The translations under genes and the position numbers were made by a program. 64,000 nucleotides of DNA from Ypsolopha sequella. Taxonomy: Eukaryota > Arthropoda > Insecta > Lepidoptera > Ypsolophidae. Position 1 is the stretch's first letter; the number at the start of each line of letters is the position of its first letter. The notes beneath the pieces are model-generated. The model searched no databases and was not told the DNA's origin. It saw nothing but the letters and a program-made list of their open reading frames with translations. The DNA lies in contig OW204005.1 of the NCBI GenBank assembly GCA_934047225.1, forward strand, positions 21,894,396 through 21,958,395, in the 5' to 3' direction. This document shows, piece after piece, positions 56,680 through 64,000 of this stretch.

Positions 56680-57337
56680 TTAAGGCGCTACGGAAAAAAA
56701 ATAGGCACTTTTAGAACTTGCATATCTACTTCAGTAAATAATGTATTATTTTGATAAAATAGTATATTATTTTTGGAATCTTTTTCAAGGGATCTGTTGA
56801 ACAGAAACGCGATTGGAGAAATTCGGTTCGATACAAATATTTATTGAAATGAGGTGTTTTCGACACCAATTCTCCTGGTTTGGCAATTTGGAATGACATA
56901 TGAACTGCAATTATATTTTATTAGATGGGTTTTAACAGTATTTAAGACCTGCCCCTCTATTCTGTATATTTAGTTGCCAACTGGACTGGGTGCCTTTCAT
57001 CAAAAATATAGGTAAAAACTGAACTTCCAAAATCGTCATTAGCGGGTATTGAACTATTTACGAACTGTGTCGTCACTTCAAGTGCGAACATATCCTTAAA
57101 CAATCGGAATTCGATAGTATATCTATGTTTTTGATGATAGACACCCAGTTCGGATGGCAACTAAAGATACATAATAGACCCTCTGGTTAAACGAAATTTT
57201 GATAGCCACTTTAGTACATTTTATATTAATAAAAAACTGACTTTTTGCTTCATTTCCATGAATCCGTCCCTCTCGTACTGAGGGTTTTTTCGCATATGGA
57301 GTAACAGGGATCCTAAAAGTTTTACATATAGCCTTAA
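56680..57337 (-). mobile_element. Family B copy 5, carrying D
   Basis: TTAAGGCGCTACGGAAAAAA to TTTTACATATAGCCTTAA. D copy 5 interrupts it at AAGACCTG | GGTTAAAC, the same site as in copy 2. Confidence 0.85.
56948..57186 (+). mobile_element. Family D copy 5 (inside B)
   Basis: CCTGCCCCTCTATTCTGTAT to ATACATAATAGACCCTCTGG; plus core. Confidence 0.85.
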
Positions 57338-57364
57338 CTCGGCCCTGCAGTGCTAGCATGCCAT

Positions 57365-58951
57365 GATGATTTTTTTTTTTTTTCATCCGACCGAGTTCGG
57401 TCACGGCGACTGTTGTGGCTGTGGAGAGCGTCGGTCATGTGCCCTCATGTGACTTATGTAGCCTATCTTGTTCGTGAAAGTGCGGTTGCACAGGCTACAT
57501 GTAAGTTTTCCATTGCAGTAGTTGTAATGTATGGCAGCTGGTGGTCTACATCGGAGTTCATCACGTCTGGCGTCAAGAGCAGCTCTTCGTTTAGCCTCGA
57601 ACTCGAAGATGTTAGTGTTGACTGTATGCCGCCACACAGTTCGGTCTTCAGCCTGGTCCTCCCATGTCAAATGTTCTATATTGCAACTATTCATGTGGCG
57701 TTTCTGCACGTCCTTAAACCTAAGGAACTGCCCGCCTTGTTTGCGTTTTCCACTGCAAAGCTCGCAATATAAAATGCGTTTCGCCATTCTATCTTCTGGC
57801 ATACGTCGCATGTGGCCACACCAGCGCAACTGGCGCCTCATCAGGTAAGCCTCGATACCACCTACATTGCAGCGTCGCAGTATTTCCGTATTTCTGACAC
57901 GGTCCGACCATTTGACTTTCAGAATGTTGCGGAGACATCTTAGATGGAATCTGTCTAGCGCGTGGATGTGCTTACGATATGGGCACCAAGTTTCAGCAGA
58001 GTAGAGGAGATTTGGGAGAACAATCGCCATGTATACAGCAATTTTGGTTGATAGCCTGATGTCATGCGAGCGAAACACTTTAGACTGCAGCTTGCCGAAA
58101 GCTGCAGCAGCAGCTCCAATTCTGCTGTCGATTTCAGGATCAAGATCGTACTTTGCTGATACAGTACTACCCAAGTATTTGAATTTCTTGACTTGTTTAA
58201 GTTGATCCATACCAAGCTTAACGCTGAGTGTTAAGTCGGTGCCTGCTTGACTGTCCATGGCCATAACTTCCGTCTTGCCGACACTGATTTTCAGGCCAAA
58301 CCTACGACATGCCTGGTCGAATACGACTATCCACTGTTGCAGCCCCTCCACTGAATCCGATACAAAGCACAGATCGTCGGCGTACATTATTTCTCTGATG
58401 GTGTCACAGGATACTTTGCTACGCGCTTTTAATCGGGCGAGGTTGTAGAGTTTCCCGTCTGTTCTGAAGCGAATGTGGACACCAGCTGTTGATTCGGATA
58501 TCGATTCCTTAATTACTGCTGCAAAGTATAGAGCAAACAAGGTAGGTGCAAGTACACAGCCTTGCTTCACACCACAGGTGACGGAGAAGAAGTCAGATTG
58601 CTCGCCGTTTGTACTGACACAGCACCTCATGTCATCGTGCAGCAGTCGAAGAATCCGGACGAATTTGTTGGGGCATCCTAATTTACCCAGTAGCAGCCAG
58701 AGAGCTTCGCGTGGCACACAGTCGAAGGCCTTTTCAAGGTCAACGAAACAGAGGAACAAAGGTTGACCTTGTTCTCTGCTCTTTTCCTGGAGTTGACGCA
58801 GGCAAAAGATGGCTTCGCATGTACCTCTTTCTGGGCGAAAGCCAAACTGTGACTCCGGTAGAATTGTTTCAGAGACAGGTATGAGGCGATTGAGTAGGAT
58901 GCGGGCAAATATTTTCCCAGGAGTCGACAGCAGAGAAATTCCATGAGAAAT
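57365..58951 (-). mobile_element. 5'-truncated LINE with 11-bp target duplication
   Basis: The insertion is bounded by TAGCATGCCAT at 57354-57364 and again at 58952-58962 (perfect 11 bp). On the minus strand it ends with a 14-base A run plus TCATC, a retrotransposon tail. The 5' side begins inside the reverse transcriptase domain, the usual result of incomplete reverse transcription. It lies 17 bp beyond family B copy 5. Confidence 0.93.
57401..58951 (-). pseudogene. LINE reverse transcriptase, C-terminal two-thirds
   Basis: 518 codons without a break, counted from an ATG at 58957 that lies in the duplicated target site, so the start is accidental. Motifs: [10 protein letters not shown] at 6-15, FVDLEKAFD with catalytic Asp73 and Asp79, [13 protein letters not shown] at 129-141, MYADDLCF with YADD at 192-195, KTEVM at 228, FKYLGS at 259. 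The C-terminus has a C2H2 finger (C487, C490, H503, H507), as in several non-LTR clades. The upstream endonuclease and the 5' third of RT are missing. I would place it among RTE-related or similar non-LTR elements but cannot fix the clade. The lack of stops and the perfect duplication indicate a young insertion. Confidence 0.92.
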
Positions 58952-59046
58952 TAGCATGCCATAAAACCCTTAGAAAAAGCCCGAAAAAACTTGATATTTC
59001 CTAATTTGATAACTTTGCCACACGCTACGCATATTACAACATATAT

Positions 59047-59650
59047 AATAGAATAGAAAAGCTTTATTTGGTATTTCAACATTTTTACTAGAGACTAATA
59101 ATAATACCAAATAGGTCTCCACTCAGCATGTGTCATGAGCATTGCTAGCGCTATGACGCTGATTTTCAGTGGATGCCTATATATACAAGGTGACTTTTTG
59201 ATCATCGTCCAAATTCATACTAGAGGCTTGGTAAGGGATCAGCATCATGAAACGATAACAATTTTTGTGAAATTCGTATAATGAAATTTCGAATTCCCAT
59301 AGTAATTCACTCCCAGTCCAGAGTGAATCACTATGGGGAGTCGAAATTACATTTTATGAATTTTACCAAACTTGTTATTGGTTCATGATGCTGATCACTC
59401 ACCAAGGCTCAAGTATGAATTTGGACGAAGTTCACAAATTCAACTTGTATATGTCATAAGTATACCTATATTAAAAATAAAAGAATTAGTAAATTTTTCA
59501 ATTATAAGTTTGACAGGACACAACTAATCACATGTAAAAAATTGATACTTGTCGTTGTTGGTTCTTGATGGAACATTTGCAACATATTGTAAATCATAAT
59601 GTAATCAGATCTAGACTATTTGACAATGGGAAAGAAAACCAAAAGCTTTT
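59047..59650 (-). mobile_element. Family K copy 3, carrying J
   Basis: Tail AATAGAATAGAAAAGC at the left. J copy 3 is inserted at the same position as in copy 2. After the shared CACAACTAATCACATGTA it has ~90 bp not present in copies 1 and 2, including GTTGTTGGTTCTTGATGGAA, which resembles 26203-26222, before CTAGACTATTTGACAATGG. Confidence 0.75.
59185..59449. mobile_element. Foldback MITE J copy 3
   Basis: ACAAGGTGACTTTTTGATC to the diverged right end AAATTCAACTTGT; nested in K. Confidence 0.85.
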
Positions 59651-59653
59651 ACG

Positions 59654-59995
59654 GTAGAGGGCGCTGAGTGTTTGTGTCTTATCACGCTCTTGTACAAGAC
59701 GCTGATAGATGTTATTTTTATATTCCACATTTCTAAAGAATTTTGTGCCTTTTTTTGTTGGTGTATTCGTCATGTATTCTACTTGGCGTATCGCTCAGTT
59801 GAAAACAGAGCTAAAGAAAAGAGGCGCTTTGCTACGAGGAATGAAAGTAGACCTTGGCGTTCAAGTTCCCTTTCCTTTACATCCAAAAGCCACAGAAACA
59901 CCAATTGCTTTAACTTTTTAATGAAACTAATAAATTATTCAATTATTTGTATGTGAACTGACAAGCTAACAGACATAAACACACAGCGCCCTCTA
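59654..59995 (+). mobile_element. Small inverted-repeat element with SAP-like ORF
   Basis: Ends GTAGAGGGCGCTGAGTGTTT and AAACACACAGCGCCCTCTAT are inverted over 26 bp with three mismatches, 342 bp in all. The interior carries the ORF described next. Target duplication not seen. Confidence 0.6.
59709..59921 (+). CDS. Short ORF with SAP-like DNA-binding motif
   Basis: 70 codons. Residues ~25-48 (TWRIAQLKTELKKRG then ALLRGMKVDL) follow the SAP helix-loop-helix pattern (L..EL..RG....G.K.DL), a DNA-binding motif. An internal Met (MYSTWRIAQLK, 59772) would be a better start, because the first 20 residues are a hydrophobic stretch (FVPFFVGVFV) unlike any SAP protein. The frame is short, ends abruptly (TETPIALTF) and lies between inverted repeats. 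Probably the broken 5' part of a transposon gene, since similar SAP motifs occur in repeated insect ORFs. Function unknown. Confidence 0.4.
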   Translation: MLFLYSTFLKNFVPFFVGVFVMYSTWRIAQLKTELKKRGALLRGMKVDLGVQVPFPLHPKATETPIALTF

Positions 59996-60263
59996 TGCGG
60001 AACTAATTTGACAGTAAGCATCCCCATTAACTAAGCTTATTTGCTACACATAAAATATAGACAATTTCAGTATCCCTAAACCAACAAATAACAAACACCA
60101 AAAACAAATCCCAAACGGATTTTTTACGTCTCACACATCTCGTGTGATCATGAAGCATGTTGCTTCATGCGTGTGATGCGATTTTTACTTCACTTTCCCA
60201 CTTGCAAAGTTATTTGCCGAGTAAGCTCTTACAACTCGAGCAAAATAAATTGCTTACTAAAAT

Positions 60264-60440
60264 GTACAGGTCGTTAAGATAAAGTTGCGTAAGCCGGAAA
60301 CTAACAATAGTATTCGTCCACGAACAACTTTTACTATGGAACCAACTCTCGAATCACGAAAAAAAATCAGCTGTTCCATAAAAAATGTACAGACCAAATT
60401 GTATGAAACAATAGATTTTTTTTCAAAAACAAATCCCAAA
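60264..60440 (+). mobile_element. Family W copy 2, right end missing
   Basis: TACAGGTCGTTAAGATAAAG and TTGCGTAAGCCGGAAACTA match the left end of 44090-44345; it breaks off after AAACAATAGATTTTTTT. Confidence 0.75.
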
Positions 60441-61194
60441 CGACAACAGTTTTAAATTATTACAACAATAGCAATACTACGAATAAGAAAGAAGAAAAGC
60501 AAATCTGGATATGAATAATATTAGTAATAATTATTTACCTATACACTGGCATATTTTTGGTGATCAATCAATATAAATATATAATATATCACACTTTACT
60601 TAGATCATCATCATATTAGGATTCACGCACCAACGCACAACCTATCATGGCGTAATTAATTACCAAGTAAATTGCAATACACACAAGCACAGTACATCTA
60701 TATGTACCAGGTGCACATAACGCCAAGGGGTCAACGGATATTTAGTGTCCGTCCGCATAGCAGATGCGGTCCTTGGCCGCCCCAAGACGGTCGATATCAA
60801 CTACCTACCGACCTATACATGTCTAGTATTCGGCTCAAGTGTCTTGTAGTATAATCTAGGGACAATCAAACAGTCCATTCCGATCCAGTAATTTCCATGA
60901 TTACATAGTAACAGTACATAGGCTAAGTACAAAATGTATAGTACAATATAATGCTGTACCTAATACAATAATATCTAGCTGCTGTTAGCTAAATTATCAT
61001 AATTACTTATACTAATACCGGAATTGAAAAGCGGTGTGTCGTCGGTACAACGCCGGCTTCTCAACCTTGAGATCTGGCTTCATATCCTGCTGATCTAGCA
61101 TGCACGAATATGGTTATAGAAATAGGAATTTATGTGTCTACTATTTGTACTGAACGGTGAAAGAAAACACCTAAAATGCATATATTTGAATATA
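60441..61194. other. No gene; short H scrap at 60488-60512
   Basis: GAAAAGCAAATCTGGATATGA is a fragment of repeat H. The rest is unrecognised. Confidence 0.45.
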
Positions 61195-61294
61195 ATTGAA
61201 GGTAACGTGGAAAAGAAAAGAAAGAAAGGAAGACCTAGGAGAACATTCATGGATCAGATGAAAGAGAAAGTGAATGTTGTGTTGTATCAAGAAG
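61195..61294 (+). pseudogene. LINE ORF2 C-terminal fragment
   Basis: The plus frame reads IIEGNVEKKRKKGRPRRTF then MDQMKEKVNVVLYQEV, the common GKRGRGRPRxxxxDQIKEKV tail of insect LINE RT proteins. It is joined at QEV to family A copy 4, which begins TTAACGGG; A evidently inserted into, or landed next to, this LINE. Confidence 0.7.
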
Positions 61295-61761
61295 TTAACG
61301 GGACACCTGACGCTAGAACATCAACAACACCAGGTTTTCAAGGGTTCATTGGAAGAAACTAGGTCTCTCCTCATATTGAAGAAAATATATTTGATTTATC
61401 GGTATTTTATCTAGGGATTCCACCTATAAACAATGTATTAAGATTTATACTTTTGTCAAAAAAAGATAATGTTTTCCACCCTCTTTTTTTTGGTTTTCAA
61501 ACGTTCGTTTCAAAAACGCGGTTAAGAGATCAACTTGATATTTTTTATAAAATGGGCAATAGAAATATGAAGGGACGTTACCTAAATCCAATATTTTTTT
61601 CACTACAAAATATTTCAGTATTAGCTAAAAACACACCAATTTGTTGTTTCGCTGCGTGATCACTAGTATTACGCGTCCAAGAAAAAGAGGCCAAAGAGCC
61701 AACATATAATCGCCCCTATGAAAAGCAAATAAGGTCTTTGCCATTAGACTTATTGTGCTGA
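61295..61761 (+). mobile_element. Family A copy 4, 3' truncated
   Basis: TTAACGGGACACCTGACGCT to GACTTATTGTGCTG; the last ~45 bp, including the terminal TTAA, are missing. Confidence 0.8.
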
Positions 61762-62146
61762 AAATTCGGAGTGCAGAAGTGAATCTGAGGACTGCACCGA
61801 CAAGAGCACAACTCTTAAATTAAAATGAAATTGAGTGAACAATTTTATTCATTTGCGCGGGTATGTTTGTATGAGAATGTTATTCAGCATTATCAGTAGT
61901 TTTCATTTAAAGATTAATAGATGTCTATATTTACACCCGGTGTATGGGAACACCAACCACTTGTTGAATGTAAATCTTCGGCTGTTTTCGTAGCCTTTGT
62001 TTACTAAGCGCGAGAATGGGCCGCTAAAATGTTCGCGTTTCTTTTGAAGTTTATTAAAATTTTTCTTTATATTCTTGTGCTCTTTTGAACAACATTTTAG
62101 GACACATTAAGTATTATTTGTGTTAGTATTAGCCAAAATTTATAAA
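61762..62146. other. No gene seen
   Basis: Nothing recognised. Confidence 0.5.
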
Positions 62147-62398
62147 TAGAAAGAAAGAAAGAAAGAAATTTATTTGGGGACAAAAAGAATACATGGAAAA
62201 GCAAAATATAGGTACATAATAACTATTAACTTAAAACTAGTACTTATAATTAACATATTAAACAATAGTTGAAGCTATCCCATGCATTCAACGTCACCAA
62301 ATTGGCCATGACTCAGCATGGTGCTGTGACACAATAATACACTCTTATACAAACATAATGTATGCATACTACACCACAACGCTGGTATTCTGTTACAG
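62147..62398 (-). mobile_element. LINE 3' UTR, minus strand
   Basis: GAAAGAAAGAAAGAAATTTA followed by TTTGGGGACA reads on the minus strand as TGTCCCCAAATAAATTTC then (TTTC)n, the common CR1/jockey-type 3' end of insect LINEs. No coding part is recognisable. Confidence 0.6.
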
Positions 62399-62636
62399 CC
62401 AGCCCCCCTATTCTGTATCTTTGGTTGCCAACTGAACGAGGTGCCTATCATCAAAAACATAGATAAAAACTGAAATTTCAAAATTGCCTTTAGTGGGTAT
62501 TGAAGTATTAACAATCTGTGTCGTCACTTCAAGTGCAAAAATATCCTTAGGACATCGGAATTCGATAGTATATCTATGTTTTTGATGATAGATACCCAGC
62601 CCAGAAGGCAACTAGAGATACATATAGGCCCGCAGG
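62399..62636 (+). mobile_element. Family D copy 6 (not in B or E)
   Basis: CCAGCCCCCCTATTCTGTAT to ACATATAGGCCCGCAGG; plus core. It shows that D is an independent element. Confidence 0.85.
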
Positions 62637-62944
62637 TTGGGAGTGATATGCGATTGCGGACGCAAAAGTTTGGTTTGCCATAGGTAGTGCCAATTAAACA
62701 TATACATTTAAAAAAAAAATTGTAAAAGATTGCAGGATTTATGTACTTATCATTTTAAATAAACAGATAATAACAGTAAAAACAACTCACAAAATAATAC
62801 GATAAATGTTGGTAGTTTTTGAATATAAAGTGTGTACTATTTTAGAGTATTTTAAGGCCCTTTCGAAACCGAAACAATATTTACGTGTACAAAAAAAATA
62901 ACTTATTTGGCACTACCCTTGCAATCTCCGCATCACCAAAGATT
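62637..62944. other. No gene seen
   Basis: Nothing recognised. Confidence 0.5.
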
Positions 62945-63030
62945 AACTGGTAGAGAATGCTAATTAGCATTAAGTTCGCCTTTGTGCATTATAAGCTTAT
63001 TTTGTGCAATAAAGAATTTACATACATACA
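62945..63030 (+). mobile_element. LINE 3' end with (ACAT)n tail
   Basis: GGTAGAGAATGCTAATTAGC, ATTAAGTTCGCCTTTGTGCA and TTGTGCAATAAAG followed by CATACATACATAC is the typical lepidopteran LINE terminus. Confidence 0.75.
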
Positions 63031-63432
63031 TACTCTTATAACTTTTCTGCCATGCTTTAAGAATGAATTTGACTTTGACTTCACCTAATTCTGCGCCTAA
63101 AAACTATACAGCACATTATTATTGCCCGTTCGAAAACGCGGTGAACGCCACGTCGTCGTCCTAAGAGCGACATTCGCCTTGATAATGCCGAAATTGTATC
63201 GGTGAAACGGTTGGCATATAGTCAACAACAATAACACGTGAATGTTCAAGCCGTACGTAATAATAATTTAGTATGTCAGCTCACGCGAGTTTCAATAATA
63301 TTATAAACAGCACATTTTAGCGCTCGCAAATCTAAACCCGTGTTCACAAACACGACTCTACAGATGACAGTGAATCTGTTTGGAATTAGATCGCTGTTCA
63401 TTCATTCATTCATTCATTCGGTTACACTTGCC
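63031..63432. other. No gene; (CATT)n at 63398-63418
   Basis: Nothing else recognised. Confidence 0.5.
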
Positions 63433-63604
63433 CTGCGTTCCGAAATAGAATTACAATGGCTCATAAGCCATTCACTTCATACTTTCGTAATCGATTTTAG
63501 CGATTTAATTCTATTTCGGACCGCAGGGTTGCCCTGCGTTCCGAAATAGAATTATATCGCTAAAATCGATTACGAATGAATGAGGTGAATGGCTAATAAT
63601 CCGT
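63433..63604. repeat. Palindrome with partial third copy
   Basis: GCCATTCACTTCATACTTTC...GGACCGCAGGG is mirrored by CCCTGCGTTCCGAAATAG...GAGGTGAATGGC; another CCCTGCGTTCCGAAATAGAA lies at 63433. Arms ~70 bp. Confidence 0.8.
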
Positions 63605-64000
63605 GAGTGAAGCAAATGCGTACACTCATTCGTATGACTTTCGTGGCTCATGCGACGGAGGTGAGGCGATGTGAGCGATAAACGGAATGGAATGTCAAAA
63701 ATTGTTTTCGCTCCATTATTTCAGCAGTTCAGATCAGACAAACCATGGTATATGTTTTATTCTGCCATGGGAGAAACAAATGAAAAGTCTTGAATGTGAA
63801 GTCGTGTGGAACTCTGCGTCGAAATGGAAGAATTTATATTTGTAAATGTGTTTATGGACTCGATAAAAAAAATATAAGTTTGAAATTGAATCAGAGTCAA
63901 TATGATCGAGCTTCAAAGGGTAAGTTGCATTGTGCAATAAGTGGTTAATGATGCGCTGATCAGCTTCTTCGTCGCTGGTGTTCGATTTGGATGTAGAGCT
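63605..64000. other. No gene seen
   Basis: Nothing recognised up to the window end. Confidence 0.5.

Noticed and set aside
57350..58766. Plus-strand ORFs of 63-140 codons
   Set aside because: They are antisense shadows of the LINE reverse transcriptase.

Overview
The window looks like moth or butterfly (Lepidoptera) nuclear DNA, and it is essentially a gene desert filled with transposon debris. The evidence is AT-rich DNA, a Lep1-type Helitron with the 3' end CGAAGCCGGGGCGGTCCGCTAG, several LINE 3' ends of the GTCCGCCTTTGTAC...AATAAA type common in Lepidoptera, an RTE 3' end, and the GGCCAAGTGCGAGTCGGACT repeat. I found no convincing host gene. The only long coding stretches belong to transposable elements. 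Two short segments (around 18107-18262 and 49880-50260) could be exon or promoter material but are weak.

Coding remnants: (1) a 5'-truncated LINE at 57365-58951, minus strand, still 518 codons open, with an intact reverse transcriptase core, a C-terminal C2H2 finger and an 11-bp target-site duplication; (2) a structurally complete mariner at 54311-55604 with perfect 32-bp terminal repeats and TA target sites, whose transposase has three frameshifts; (3) an RTE 3' fragment at 26433-27280 whose last codons expanded into a 12-copy in-frame minisatellite; (4) a jockey-like RT tail at 10325-10930; (5) a small element at 59654-59995 encoding a SAP-like motif; and (6) several short LINE 3' ends.

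Non-coding families are given local letters. A, B, C and V have TTAA at both ends (A 5 copies, B 5, C 4, V 1 plus a fragment). B and C are diverged relatives. D (6 copies) has ~60-bp inverted ends; in three B copies it sits at one identical site, and its core lies in both orientations relative to B. E and D form a 0.9-kb palindromic array (28851-29757). F, G, I, M, N, O, R, T, W and Y are further repeats. H (5-6 copies) is a tRNA-headed repeat, one copy of which is a 334-bp foldback. J is a foldback MITE inside K twice, with an unoccupied K at 27318-27556 giving the insertion boundary. Three hAT-type non-autonomous elements (13260-13675, 33420-33877, 52115-52879) and the Helitron (10980-11917) carry nested insertions or clean target duplications.

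The least ordinary signals are the RTE-derived coding minisatellite, the flipped D cores, the tRNA-like sequence between 43-bp inverted repeats (47886-48190), the H foldback with a tRNA-like loop, and hammerhead-ribozyme-like CUGA...GAAA motifs in two repeat families. All boundaries were read by eye. Family names, copy counts outside this window and any activity need alignment against repeat libraries.
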